From Streptomyces sp. NBC_00483 (GTDB lineage Bacteria; Actinomycetota; Actinomycetes; Streptomycetales; Streptomycetaceae), in NCBI RefSeq assembly GCF_036013745.1, contig NZ_CP107880.1, positions 1,550,001 through 1,614,000 on the forward strand: a stretch of DNA of 64,000 nt. The letters run 5' to 3'. A program made the translations under genes and the position numbers. Below, in pieces: positions 8,553 to 16,567 of this stretch. Every line of letters begins with the position of its first letter. Positions within the stretch are counted from its first letter, which is position 1. The notes under the pieces were generated by a model, which had not been told where the DNA came from, did not search any database, and was given only the letters and a program-made list of their open reading frames with translations.

Positions 8553-9092
8553 TCACGCGGTCAGCGACGTGGGGATCGAGTGGAACTGGCGGCGGAAGTA
8601 GACGAGCGCGCCCGCCCCGTCCTCCCCGACGAGCACCCGCTCCGCCTCGATGAACATCACGGTGTGCGAACCGTGTTCGGCGGTGCCTGCGACGCGCCCG
8701 ACGACGGAGGCGGCGGAGCCCTTGAGTACCGGCACATCGGCGAGTGTGTGGTCCCATACGTCGCCGCAGGCCGCGAAGCGTTCCTCGGCGGGCACGCCGC
8801 CCGCGAAGGCCTTGGCGACATCGGCGTGGTCGGGGCCGAGGACGTTGACGCAGACCCGCCCGTTCTCCGTGAACAGGTCGTGGCTGCGGCTCGACCGGTT
8901 GATGCAGACGAGCATGGTGGGTGGGTCGTCGGTGACGGAGCAGGCCGCGCTCACCGTGATGCCGGCGCGACCGCGCGGTCCGTCCGTGGTGACGATGTTG
9001 ACGCCTGCGGTGAGGTTCGCCATCGCGTCACGGAACGATCGTTGGTTCGAGGTGAGTTGGTCCGACGCTGCCCTGCGAGTCACGGGTGTCAT
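8553..9092 (-). CDS. Flavin reductase domain protein (NAD(P)H:FMN/FAD oxidoreductase)
   Basis: This is a 179-residue single-domain flavin reductase of the HpaC/ActVB split-barrel family. It shows FRDAMANLTAGVNIVTT, GITVSAACSVTDDPPTMLVCINRSS (flavin phosphate and ring contacts), CVNVLG and a C-terminal HTVMFIEAERV strand. Such proteins supply free reduced flavin to a partner monooxygenase. The acyl-CoA-dehydrogenase-fold protein at 2471-3583 is the only candidate partner here, as in IacA/IacG and IifC/IifD. The ATG at 9092 precedes the conserved first helix; an upstream in-frame extension is not conserved-looking. It is convergent with the AraC gene and divergent from the hypothetical gene at 9166. 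Confidence 0.87.
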   Translation of the reverse strand: MTPVTRRAASDQLTSNQRSFRDAMANLTAGVNIVTTDGPRGRAGITVSAACSVTDDPPTMLVCINRSSRSHDLFTENGRVCVNVLGPDHADVAKAFAGGVPAEERFAACGDVWDHTLADVPVLKGSAASVVGRVAGTAEHGSHTVMFIEAERVLVGEDGAGALVYFRRQFHSIPTSLTA

Positions 9093-9152
9093 GGCTGTCA
9101 CCGTAGGGCGCGGCAGGTGGCCTGCGATATTGAGAGTTCCTTCGGTTTCCTT

Positions 9153-9167
9153 AAGGATTTCCCCTAT
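9153..9167. promoter_or_regulatory. GGATTTCCCC motif shared with the monooxygenase promoter
   Basis: GGATTTCCC at 9155-9163 repeats the core of the site at 3693-3701. It lies 63 bp upstream of the flavin reductase start. The same bases (AAGGA) also look like the ribosome-binding site of the + strand gene starting at 9166, so the match may be partly coincidental. Confidence 0.3.
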
Positions 9168-9846
9168 GCCTTCACTCCCCGCAGGGCTGACGCTCTGCCA
9201 TGACCTGACCCCGGCCGCATGGGTCCGCGCCGCGCTGCCGGACTTCGCGGCCGGCATGGTCGGCTCGCTGCTGCCCGCCGGGTACGAGCGGTACGTACGC
9301 GTGCTGCATCCGGCCGGGTGCGACGAGGACGACGACACGGACGGGGACGACGGGCCGGGCGAGGGTACGCTGCCGGGCCCGCTGGCCGCGCCGTTGGCGT
9401 CGGTCCTGGAGGGGTGCACGGACACACCGGACGACTGCTACTTCGGGGTGTGGGAGGGGTGCGGCTACTTCGACGACGGCACGGTGAGTGCCCTGCTCGT
9501 GAGCGGGACGAGCACCGTGTCGTGGCAGGCGCGACCGGCCGTCGACATCACGGGCGCGCCCCGCCTCGAACTCCCGCACCGCGAGTACGCCGTGTTCCGC
9601 GGCCCGGTCGCCTCGGTGACCGCCCTCGCCATGACGGTCGCGGGTGAGATCGGCGAGGGCGCCGATGTGGCCAACGCCCTCGTACCCGACCTGTGGTGGC
9701 CCGCCGACCGCTCCTGGTTCGTGCACGGGGACACCGATCTCACGGCGACGTGGATCGCCTGCTCCGCCGCCACGGCGGAGCAGGTGCTCGGGCACCCGGA
9801 CCTGGAGGCCGTCGTCATGTCCCCGGACTCACCGGTGCTCCCCTGA
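9166..9846 (+). CDS. Hypothetical protein
   Basis: This is a 226-residue acidic soluble protein of no family I can name. It begins LTLCHDLTPAAWVRAALP and has an acidic run (DEDDDTDGDDG) near residue 50. It then carries a CYFGVWEGCG segment followed by an LELPHREYAVFRGPV strand, a pattern seen in uncharacterised actinobacterial proteins. The C-terminus (DLWWPADRSWFVHGDTDL, then TWIACSAATAEQVL) looks like an immunity or SUKH-like alpha/beta domain, but this is only an impression. The ATG at 9166 has AAGGA eight bases upstream. It is divergent from the flavin reductase gene and stops 8 bp before the opposing aminopeptidase stop. Confidence 0.72.
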   Translation: MPSLPAGLTLCHDLTPAAWVRAALPDFAAGMVGSLLPAGYERYVRVLHPAGCDEDDDTDGDDGPGEGTLPGPLAAPLASVLEGCTDTPDDCYFGVWEGCGYFDDGTVSALLVSGTSTVSWQARPAVDITGAPRLELPHREYAVFRGPVASVTALAMTVAGEIGEGADVANALVPDLWWPADRSWFVHGDTDLTATWIACSAATAEQVLGHPDLEAVVMSPDSPVLP

Positions 9847-9854
9847 CGACCGGG

Positions 9855-11234
9855 TCAGTCGGCGAGCGCGCCCATCGGGTCCCAGGCCGGCAGCACGATC
9901 GGCGGCTCGTCGAGGGCGGCGGAGAGCTCCGGCGGAAGCGCGGAGCGGCGGACCGCGACCTCGAAGACGTGCTCGCCGAACCACGAGTCGTTCATGGTCC
10001 AGAAGCCCTTGTCGGCCTTCTCCTCGCCCCAGCTGTTCTCGACCCGCCAGCGGCGCGGCGTGCCGTCCACCACGTCGACGCCGGTGAAGAGCATCGCGTG
10101 GGTCATCTGGGTCTCGTGGTGGAGGAGCCGGTCCGCCTTGTCGAGCTCGAACGACGCGTCGTAGACGGACTCGTAGTCGAAGAGCTCGGCGTCCCAGATG
10201 CCGAGGTCGGGGCGCATCTGCTGGGCGACGTCGCAGCCGAACCAGACGGGCTCGCCGCTCACGACTGCCTCCATGGTGAGGCGCTTCAGCAGGTCGATGT
10301 CCGCGTTGAGGTAGACCACGGGCGGGGCCTCGACGATATTGCCCAGGTGCTCGACGGTGAAGGTGCGTCCTGCCGGGCTCGACTCGCGCGGGTCGTGGAC
10401 GAGGCACACGTACTCGTCGAGGGGTATCTGTACGTACGCCTCGGCGAACTCGGTCGGTGTCATCCAGCCTTCGCGGTGGAACTCCTGGTCCTTGTCCCGC
10501 CACTGCCACAGGAACGTCTGCGGCGGTGTGCCGAGGTGGATGCTGAGCACGCGGTGGACGGCGCCGAGCACCTCCGCCTTGCGTGCGCGCTGCGCCTCCA
10601 CACCTTCCGCCACCGCGCCGCGCAGATCACGGGCGCCCTGGCGGAGCAGGCTCATCAGGGCCCGGTTCATCGGCCCGGTCGCCGACGAGCTCTCGGTCTC
10701 CGGCATCGCCGACTTGGGCACCAGGCCGTGCTTGGCGACCAGCGCCACGAACATGTTCCACTGCCCGCCGTCGCTGATCGGGTCGCCGAGCAGATGTGCC
10801 ACCGTACGGTCGTCGACATCGCGGTCGGAGGTGTCGATGACGCTCTCGAGGAAGTGGTTCGCGCGCTCGAACTTGTCCCACCACAGCACGTAGTTCTGGG
10901 AGAACTCGAAGTCCTTCACGCCGAGCTTCTCCGCGGCGCCGACGCGCAGCAGGTTGAGCCCGGCGAACATCCAACAGCGGCCGCTGCGCTTCTGGTTGGT
11001 GACCTTCCAGTCGTCCAGGTGGTGCGAGACCGAGTGGTCGATGGCGGTGACGATCCGCCGGTCCAGGGCTATGTCGTCCACCGTCGTCTGCGTCACGGCG
11101 TTCTGCATCAGCCGGTTCGCGGGCCGGGCGGCGAACTCCTTCTCGTAGGACTCGAGTTGTGCCGGGGTCAGACTGCGGTCGCTGTCGGCCGGAGCGTCGG
11201 TGGAGTGAGAGGTGTGGTCATGTCCGAGCGTCAC
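9855..11234 (-). CDS. C1-family aminopeptidase (bleomycin hydrolase/PepC type)
   Basis: This is a 459-residue papain-fold cytosolic aminopeptidase of the bleomycin hydrolase family, which removes N-terminal residues from peptides and forms a self-compartmentalising hexamer. The catalytic Cys is in NQKRSGRCWMFAG at about residue 87, the His in THAMLFTG and the Asn in VENSWG, in the correct order. Length matches PepC/BLMH (about 450). The start is GTG 11234, preceded by GGAAGCGG; a longer open frame upstream crosses a hairpin and looks untranslated. It stands alone, with its own leader containing a 9-bp hairpin. Confidence 0.92.
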   Translation of the reverse strand: MTLGHDHTSHSTDAPADSDRSLTPAQLESYEKEFAARPANRLMQNAVTQTTVDDIALDRRIVTAIDHSVSHHLDDWKVTNQKRSGRCWMFAGLNLLRVGAAEKLGVKDFEFSQNYVLWWDKFERANHFLESVIDTSDRDVDDRTVAHLLGDPISDGGQWNMFVALVAKHGLVPKSAMPETESSSATGPMNRALMSLLRQGARDLRGAVAEGVEAQRARKAEVLGAVHRVLSIHLGTPPQTFLWQWRDKDQEFHREGWMTPTEFAEAYVQIPLDEYVCLVHDPRESSPAGRTFTVEHLGNIVEAPPVVYLNADIDLLKRLTMEAVVSGEPVWFGCDVAQQMRPDLGIWDAELFDYESVYDASFELDKADRLLHHETQMTHAMLFTGVDVVDGTPRRWRVENSWGEEKADKGFWTMNDSWFGEHVFEVAVRRSALPPELSAALDEPPIVLPAWDPMGALAD

Positions 11235-11259
11235 AGTGTCCGCTTCCCATTCTTGAAGC

Positions 11260-11281
11260 GGCCCCGTGCTCACACGGGGCC
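11260..11281 (-). promoter_or_regulatory. Hairpin in the aminopeptidase 5' leader
   Basis: GGCCCCGTG (11260-11268) and CACGGGGCC (11273-11281) form a perfect 9-bp stem with a CTCA loop, 25 bases upstream of the GTG start. No U-tract follows, so it is more likely an mRNA-stabilising or regulatory structure than a simple terminator. Confidence 0.45.
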
Positions 11282-11371
11282 TGGGCAGGTAAAAGGGGCA
11301 ACGCGCTCTCACCGTCGCACGACCGTTCTAGCCAGTCAACGGACCGGTGTTCATGATCGTCGGTCCACCAC

Positions 11372-11758
11372 TCAGCCCTCGACGTCCTGCGGATACCACC
11401 GCAGTTCGACCGTGTTCCCGTCCGGGTCCTTGACGTACACCGACTGCGCCTGACCCCGCGCACCCCAGCGCGGCACGGGACCCTCCAGGACCTCGAACGC
11501 CCCCGAGTCGATGACCTCCTGCCAGTCCAGGGGGTCGACGACGAGGCAGAAGTGGTCGACGTTGGACTCGACCCGCGGGGTGGCGAACAGGTCGATGACC
11601 GTGCTGTCGTCGATCCGCACGGACGGGAACGGCACCTTCCCGGCCCGCCACTCCTCCACCCGCTCGGGCGCGAGCCCCAGTCGGCCGGTGTAGAACTCCA
11701 GCGACTTGTCGACGTCGGCCACGTTCAGCACCAGGTGATCGAGAGCTTTGACTCGCAT
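11372..11758 (-). CDS. VOC-superfamily (glyoxalase/dioxygenase fold) protein
   Basis: This is a 128-residue single VOC module. It begins VKALDHLVLNVADVDKSLEFY, with a metal-ligand His in DHLVL near residue 7. A second His-containing strand is VDHFCLVV, and it ends with the typical YVKDPDGNTVELRWYP, whose Glu is the third ligand. Metal binding is therefore probably intact (His, His, Glu). Members include lactoylglutathione lyase, fosfomycin-resistance enzymes and ring-cleaving dioxygenases; the substrate cannot be told. ATG 11758 begins the conserved strand; ATG 11794 would place the start inside a perfect dyad. It is downstream of, and on the same strand as, the aminotransferase gene. Confidence 0.83.
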   Translation of the reverse strand: MRVKALDHLVLNVADVDKSLEFYTGRLGLAPERVEEWRAGKVPFPSVRIDDSTVIDLFATPRVESNVDHFCLVVDPLDWQEVIDSGAFEVLEGPVPRWGARGQAQSVYVKDPDGNTVELRWYPQDVEG

Positions 11759-11793
11759 GGGTGGGGTCCCCGTTCCTGTCGGTTGCGCGGTCA

Positions 11794-11809
11794 TGGACTA
11801 CCTAGTCCA
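11794..11809. promoter_or_regulatory. Perfect dyad before the VOC gene
   Basis: TGGACTACCTAGTCCA is a perfect inverted repeat with 7-bp arms and a 2-bp centre. It lies in the 72-bp gap between the aminotransferase stop and the VOC start, so it is a candidate operator for the VOC gene. The regulator is unknown. Confidence 0.5.
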
Positions 11810-11830
11810 GCAGCCACGCGGCGGCAAGGG

Positions 11831-13129
11831 CTATTCCCCGGCGCGCCCCTTCTCCGCGATCTCCTGCGTCACCCTCAGGAACCGCTCGGCCTCCTCCAGG
11901 GTGTGGCAGTGCAGCGGGGAGACACGGACGACGCCCTCCAGGCCCACCGCGCGCAGGATGCGCTCGGAGTAGGGGCTGCTCGCCACCCGCTCGTAGACGA
12001 TGACGCCGCGTTCCTCGTAGGCGCGTACGGCGTCGGCGCAGGACAGGTCGTCGAAGGTGAGGGGCACGATCAGGTCGCGCGGCAGGGTGGCGGCGCGGTC
12101 GGCGAAGTGGACGTGGACACCGGGGATCCGGCGCAGGCCGCGCTGGTGCTCCGTACCGTCCAGGAGGGTGTGGAGGAGGGCCTGTTCGTGGGCGTGGACG
12201 GCCCGCATTCCGGCGACGAGGGCGGTGCGGCGGTCGGTGCCGGGCGCGGTGTCACCGACCGTGGCGAGGTAGTCGACGATCGCCGAGAAACCGGCGTAGA
12301 CGGCGGGCGCGGAGCTGCCGACGGCCCAGGTTTCGGCGCTCGCGGCGGCAAGCTTGTCGTGCGGGAGACGCGCGAGCCGCGGCGAGAGGTAGGTGAACGC
12401 GTTGCCGCGGTCGCCGAACATCTTGTACGGGGCGATGTTCACGGCGTCGACGCCCCACGCCTGTGCGTCGACGACGCCGTGCGGGGCGTACTGGACGCCG
12501 TCGGTGATCACGTACGCGTCGGGGTTCTTGGCCCGCACCGCCGCCACGACCGCCGGGATGTCGGTGACGGCCCCGGTGATGTTGGACGTGGCGATGACGG
12601 AGACCAGCGAGGTGCCTTCGTCGACGAGCGCGGCGACGGCCGCCGGGTCGATGCCTCCGGTCTCCTGGTCGGCGGGCGCGACGCGGAGTTCCTGACCGGT
12701 GCGTTCGGCGTCGCGGGTGCAGGAGTCGAAGGACGAGGGGTGCTCGATGGCCGTCGTGACGATGTTCGTGCCGGGCACGTGGTCGGTGATGACGCGGACG
12801 ATCGCGAACATGCCCTGGGAGGCCGTCGCGGTGGGCAGCAGCGCCCCGTCGGGATCGCCGTTGAAGAAGGCGAACAGGTCCTGCTCGCCCTGCTGTTGCA
12901 CGCGGGCGAGGTCGCGGGCGACGCGCGTGGGGCGGGAGTTGCTGTCCGGCGAGAGGGACACGTCGAGCGCGCGCTCGGCGGCGGCGCGCAGCCGCAGCGA
13001 GCCACCGGAGTTCTCGAAGAAGAGCCGGTCCGCGCCGTGCATGTCCCTTTCCAGATGGGCGAATTGGGACCGTACGTAGTCCATGGTCTTAGCGGAGAAG
13101 GGGCGCGCTTCGGGGGTGGTGCGGGGCAC
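11831..13129 (-). CDS. Class V aminotransferase (cysteine desulfurase-like fold)
   Basis: This is a 432-residue PLP enzyme of fold type I, class V. It has an ENSGGS N-terminal anchor (about 40), TATASQGMFAIVRV, the PLP-holding VITDGVQYAPHGVVDAQAWG region and the Schiff-base Lys in NIAPYKMFGDRGNAF at about 245. Length and motifs fit the CsdA-like group used as cysteine desulfurases, selenocysteine lyases or isopenicillin epimerase-like enzymes. The usual active-site Cys loop of SufS is not evident. The GTG at 13129 is preferred over TTG 13141 because GGAG lies six bases before it. It is isolated between the ABC importer and the VOC gene; a link to either is not shown. Confidence 0.85.
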   Translation of the reverse strand: MPRTTPEARPFSAKTMDYVRSQFAHLERDMHGADRLFFENSGGSLRLRAAAERALDVSLSPDSNSRPTRVARDLARVQQQGEQDLFAFFNGDPDGALLPTATASQGMFAIVRVITDHVPGTNIVTTAIEHPSSFDSCTRDAERTGQELRVAPADQETGGIDPAAVAALVDEGTSLVSVIATSNITGAVTDIPAVVAAVRAKNPDAYVITDGVQYAPHGVVDAQAWGVDAVNIAPYKMFGDRGNAFTYLSPRLARLPHDKLAAASAETWAVGSSAPAVYAGFSAIVDYLATVGDTAPGTDRRTALVAGMRAVHAHEQALLHTLLDGTEHQRGLRRIPGVHVHFADRAATLPRDLIVPLTFDDLSCADAVRAYEERGVIVYERVASSPYSERILRAVGLEGVVRVSPLHCHTLEEAERFLRVTQEIAEKGRAGE

Positions 13130-13178
13130 GGATGACTCCAAGTCGTAGCGAAGAATGGTGAATTGAGGAGTAGACGGG

Positions 13179-13976
13179 TCAGTTCATGCGCGCGAGGAAG
13201 GCGCGGGTGCGTTCGGCGCGCGGGTTGTCGATCACCTCGCCGGGCGGGCCCTGCTCGACCACCTTGCCGCCGTCCATGAAGATGACCCGGTCGGCGACCT
13301 CACGGGCGAAGCCCATCTCGTGCGTGACCACGATCATGGTCATGCCGTCGCGGGCGAGGTCCTTCATCACGGCGAGGACCTCGCCGACCAGTTCCGGGTC
13401 GAGGGCGGAGGTGGGCTCGTCGAACAGCATCAACTTCGGGCGCATCGCCAACGCGCGGGCGATGGCGACGCGTTGCTGCTGCCCGCCGGAGAGGTGATTG
13501 GGGTACGCGTCGACCTTGTCGGCGAGACCCACGCGCGCGAGCAGCTGCCGGGCGTGTGCGAGAGCGGCTTCGCGCGGCTCCTTGCGGACGAGCAGCGGCC
13601 CCTCGACGACGTTCTCGAGGTTCGTGCGGTGCGGGAAGAGGTTGAAGCGCTGGAAGACCATGCCGATGTCGGCGCGCTGACGGGCGAGTTGCCTCCCGCT
13701 CAGTTCGAGCAGCCGGGCGCTCTCGCGTCGGTAGCCCATGATCTCGCCGTCGACGCCGACCACGCCCGCGTCCGGCCGCTCCAGCCGGTTGAGGCAGCGC
13801 AGCAGGGTGCTCTTGCCGGACCCGGACGGGCCGAGCAGACAGACCACTTCACCGCGGTCGACGTCGAAGTCGAGGCCGTCGAGGACGGTCAGCGAGCCGT
13901 ACGACTTGGTGATCCCACGGGCCTGCACCATGGCGGTGCCGGAGACGGTGGCGGTGCCGGTGCTGATGCCGGTCAT
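13179..13976 (-). CDS. Polar amino-acid ABC transporter, ATP-binding protein
   Basis: This is a 265-residue ABC ATPase of the PAAT (GlnQ/HisP) family. It has Walker [10 protein letters not shown] (about 50), Q-loop [12 protein letters not shown], signature [15 protein letters not shown] (about 155), Walker [13 protein letters not shown] and the switch His in VVTHEMGFA. It energises uptake through the adjacent permease. Its ATG overlaps the permease stop by four bases. The N-terminal 15 residues ([13 protein letters not shown]) are low-complexity, and translation could instead begin at the Met before VQARGITK. It is third in the operon after the binding protein and permease. Confidence 0.95.
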   Translation of the reverse strand: MTGISTGTATVSGTAMVQARGITKSYGSLTVLDGLDFDVDRGEVVCLLGPSGSGKSTLLRCLNRLERPDAGVVGVDGEIMGYRRESARLLELSGRQLARQRADIGMVFQRFNLFPHRTNLENVVEGPLLVRKEPREAALAHARQLLARVGLADKVDAYPNHLSGGQQQRVAIARALAMRPKLMLFDEPTSALDPELVGEVLAVMKDLARDGMTMIVVTHEMGFAREVADRVIFMDGGKVVEQGPPGEVIDNPRAERTRAFLARMN

Positions 13977-14887
13977 GCGGCGGCCTCCTTCGGGTTCTTG
14001 CGTTCCTGCACGCGCGCGTGCCCGTAGCCCTGGTTGAGCCGCTTCTCCAGCACGTGCTGGCCGAGTGTGGCCAGGGAGACGAGCGCCAGGTACCAGAGGC
14101 TCGCGACGATCAGGAGCGGGACGACCTCGTAGTTGGTGGCGTAGATGTGCTGGACGGCGGAGAGCAGGTCGAGCCCTGAGACGAAGGCGACCAGAGACGT
14201 GGCCTTGAAGAGGTTGACGAACTGGTTCACCGACGGCGGCACGATCACCCGCAGGGCCTGCGGCAGCAGCACGCGCCGCAGCAGCTGACCGCTCGTCATG
14301 CCGATGGATTCGGCGGCCTCGATCTGTCCTCGGTCGACGGCGAGGAAGCCGCCGCGCACGATCTCCGCCATGTAGGCGCCCTCGTGCAGGCCGAAGGCGA
14401 GGAGGGCCGCGGTGAACCAGTCGATGGCGTCGTTGGTGTCGATGCCGCCGGCACCCTGCCCGAAGAACATCGCGGGCCCCAACTCGGGGAAGACCAGGGC
14501 CAGGTTGAACCAGAAGATCAGCTGGACGAGCAGCGGCGTACCGCGGAAGAACCACACGAAAAGTGAGGCGGCCGCGGACAGGGCCCGGTTGCCCGACGTC
14601 CGCAGCACGGCGACCACGACCCCGATGACGACGGCGAGCGCCATGCACACCACGGTGAGGAGCACGGTCCAGCCGATGCCGTGCAGGATGTCGGCGTCGA
14701 AGAGATAGTCGCCGACCACCGGCCAGCCCATGTTGGAGTTGCCCGCGACCGATACGAGGAGCAGGGCGAGCAGCGCGATGACCACCGCGCTCGCGGCCCA
14801 CTGCCAGGGCCTGCGGACCGGGGTGACGGGCAGCGCGGCGGCGGCTTCGATGTCGAGGGCGCGCGACGGGACGGTCGGGGCGCTCAT
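13973..14887 (-). CDS. Polar amino-acid ABC transporter, permease
   Basis: This is a 304-residue inner-membrane permease of the HisMQ/GlnP type with about five hydrophobic segments. It carries the EAA loop that contacts the ATPase ([26 protein letters not shown] at about 200-225, given here in two parts: [14 protein letters not shown] and [12 protein letters not shown]) and the typical [14 protein letters not shown] motif. An insertion of about 25 residues ([20 protein letters not shown]) follows the third segment, as in several actinobacterial PAAT permeases. There is only one permease gene, so it probably forms a homodimer. Its ends overlap both neighbours by four bases, which indicates tight translational coupling. 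Confidence 0.93.
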   Translation of the reverse strand: MSAPTVPSRALDIEAAAALPVTPVRRPWQWAASAVVIALLALLLVSVAGNSNMGWPVVGDYLFDADILHGIGWTVLLTVVCMALAVVIGVVVAVLRTSGNRALSAAASLFVWFFRGTPLLVQLIFWFNLALVFPELGPAMFFGQGAGGIDTNDAIDWFTAALLAFGLHEGAYMAEIVRGGFLAVDRGQIEAAESIGMTSGQLLRRVLLPQALRVIVPPSVNQFVNLFKATSLVAFVSGLDLLSAVQHIYATNYEVVPLLIVASLWYLALVSLATLGQHVLEKRLNQGYGHARVQERKNPKEAAA

Positions 14888-15756
14888 GACGTGGCCGCGT
14901 TCACGCGTGGAGAGTCCATCGCCAGCTGCCCCATGTCCCAGTGCTTCAGGATCCGTTCATAGCTTCCGTTGCGCATGATCTCCTCGAATGCGGCGCCGAG
15001 CGCCTTGCGAAGGGGTGCGTCGTCCTTGCGTACGGCCGCGCCGTGGAACTGTTCGTAGAAGGGGGATCCGGCCACGTCACCCGCGTCGCTGTGCTCGGCG
15101 ACGTAGCGGCCGATGACGTAGTCGATGACCACCGAGTCGGCCCGGCCGGTGCGCACCTGCATCATCGTGGCGGCCGCGTTGTCCATCTCGATGAGCTTCA
15201 CACCGGCCCGGCCCGCCTTCCGGCAGGTGGTGTCCTGCTGTGCGGCGAGCTCACCGGAGAGACTGCCGACGGTGGCGGCGGCCGTGGTGCCGCACAGGTC
15301 GTCCGCGGTCTTCAGCCGCTTCGGATTCCCCTTCTGCACGAACAGGGTCTGGTACGAGGTCGTGTAGTCGACGAAGGTCACGGCCTGCTGCCGCTCCTTG
15401 GTGTCGGTGAAGTCCCCCATCGCCACGTCGAGCTTCCCCGACTGGAGGCCCGGCACGAGCGCGGTGAACCCGGCGTCGTAGAACTCGATCTCCACGCCGA
15501 GCTCTTCGCCCAGCGCGTCCATCAACTCCTTCTCGAATCCGGTGATTTCGGAGCCGTCCCGGTACAGGTACGGAGCGACGTTCGTACTGCCGCCGATCTT
15601 CAGCTTCCCCGACTGCCGTACGTGCTCGGGCAGCAGGCGGTGGAGCGGATGGGAGTCGGCGACGTTGCGCGCCACCGGGTCCGCGCCGCAGGCCGCGAGG
15701 GTGAGGGCGAGCGCGACGGCCGTGAGGGCCGGACGCAGGAGCTTGGCTCTCTTCAC
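14884..15756 (-). CDS. Amino-acid ABC transporter substrate-binding lipoprotein
   Basis: This is a 290-residue periplasmic-binding-fold protein anchored as a lipoprotein: a basic start, a hydrophobic stretch and lipobox LAAC with Cys near 23. The SBP_bac_3 fold follows ([31 protein letters not shown], whose FE.ELM pattern is the family hallmark, and [27 protein letters not shown]). It has a pair of cysteines (DLCGTTAA and DTTCRKAG) that may form a disulfide. The GTG at 15756 has GAGGAG upstream and makes the cleanest signal peptide; GTG 15780 is an alternative. It is the first gene of the importer operon, divergent from a TetR regulator. Confidence 0.92.
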   Translation of the reverse strand: MKRAKLLRPALTAVALALTLAACGADPVARNVADSHPLHRLLPEHVRQSGKLKIGGSTNVAPYLYRDGSEITGFEKELMDALGEELGVEIEFYDAGFTALVPGLQSGKLDVAMGDFTDTKERQQAVTFVDYTTSYQTLFVQKGNPKRLKTADDLCGTTAAATVGSLSGELAAQQDTTCRKAGRAGVKLIEMDNAAATMMQVRTGRADSVVIDYVIGRYVAEHSDAGDVAGSPFYEQFHGAAVRKDDAPLRKALGAAFEEIMRNGSYERILKHWDMGQLAMDSPRVNAATS

Positions 15757-15797
15757 ACCGGTCTCCTCTGCGATGGACACAGAACTGCGAGAGCAGT

Positions 15798-15841
15798 CTC
15801 ATTTAGTGAATGAGTTGAAGGCATACGGGCCCGCCCGTCAA
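15798..15841 (-). promoter_or_regulatory. Promoter and dyad between the ABC operon and TetR
   Basis: On the minus strand TTGACG (15841-15836) is a good -35. Just downstream, CTCATT (15798-15803) and AATGAG (15809-15814) form a perfect 6-bp dyad with a 5-bp centre, where the -10 and start site should be. A repressor bound there would block the importer operon. The divergent TetR protein is the candidate. Confidence 0.45.
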
Positions 15842-15916
15842 GACCTTGAACGCAGAGGAGTTCGGATGACGGGATGAGATAGCCTGCCGGGAAGTAAGAC
15901 TCGGATCTCATGACTC

Positions 15917-16567
15917 ATGGCGTACGGACGGACCTCGGAGGCCACCCTGAACAGCACCGGCCAACCGGCGGGGCGGAGCCGCGGCCCGCGTCAGGACGCC
16001 GTCCGCAACCGCAACAAGCTGCTCGACGCGGTGGGCGCCATCCTCGAGTCCGAACCCGCGTCGGTGTCCATGCCGCTCGTCGCCCGGCAGGCCGGCCTCT
16101 CCACGGCCACGGCCTACCGGTACTTCTCCACGCTCGAAGAGCTGATCTCGGCGTACGTCTACAGCACCATCGTCGAGCTGCGGAACTTCAGCCACGACTG
16201 CCCGAAGACCGGCACCGCCCTCTTCGAGGCGGTCGCGGCCGAGCGGGTCCGGCTCGTGCGCAGGCACGGCGCGGCCACCGTCCAGGTCCGCTCACGGCAG
16301 GGCTTCCTGGCCCGGCTACAGGCACAGGACCACGTGATCACCGCGGTCCGTGACATCTGGGAGCGGCCGATCCGCGCCGCGATGCGCCAACTCGGCGTCG
16401 CCGACGAGCACTTCGACCACACGCTGTTCCTCTACAACATCATGTTCGACCCCCGCGACATCCTGGACCTCGTCGCGACGGGCCTGGACGAGGCGGCGGT
16501 GGTACGCCGCCTGACCCGGGCGTACTACGGGGCGGTGCGGGGGTGGGTGGACGCGGATTCGGGCTGA
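15917..16567 (+). CDS. TetR-family transcriptional regulator
   Basis: This 216-residue regulator has an N-terminal helix-turn-helix at about 28-78 ([21 protein letters not shown] and [20 protein letters not shown]). The all-helical ligand domain behind it has no family I can name. It is divergent from the amino-acid ABC importer and is its likely repressor. The 20-residue N-terminal extension is basic and probably disordered. Its last 43 bases overlap the 3' end of the opposing tctA gene, so neither gene can have an independent terminator between them. Confidence 0.88.
   Translation: MAYGRTSEATLNSTGQPAGRSRGPRQDAVRNRNKLLDAVGAILESEPASVSMPLVARQAGLSTATAYRYFSTLEELISAYVYSTIVELRNFSHDCPKTGTALFEAVAAERVRLVRRHGAATVQVRSRQGFLARLQAQDHVITAVRDIWERPIRAAMRQLGVADEHFDHTLFLYNIMFDPRDILDLVATGLDEAAVVRRLTRAYYGAVRGWVDADSG

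Noticed and set aside
11235..11312. An N-terminal extension of the aminopeptidase
   Set aside because: The extra codons run through a perfect hairpin and the family starts near GTG 11234.
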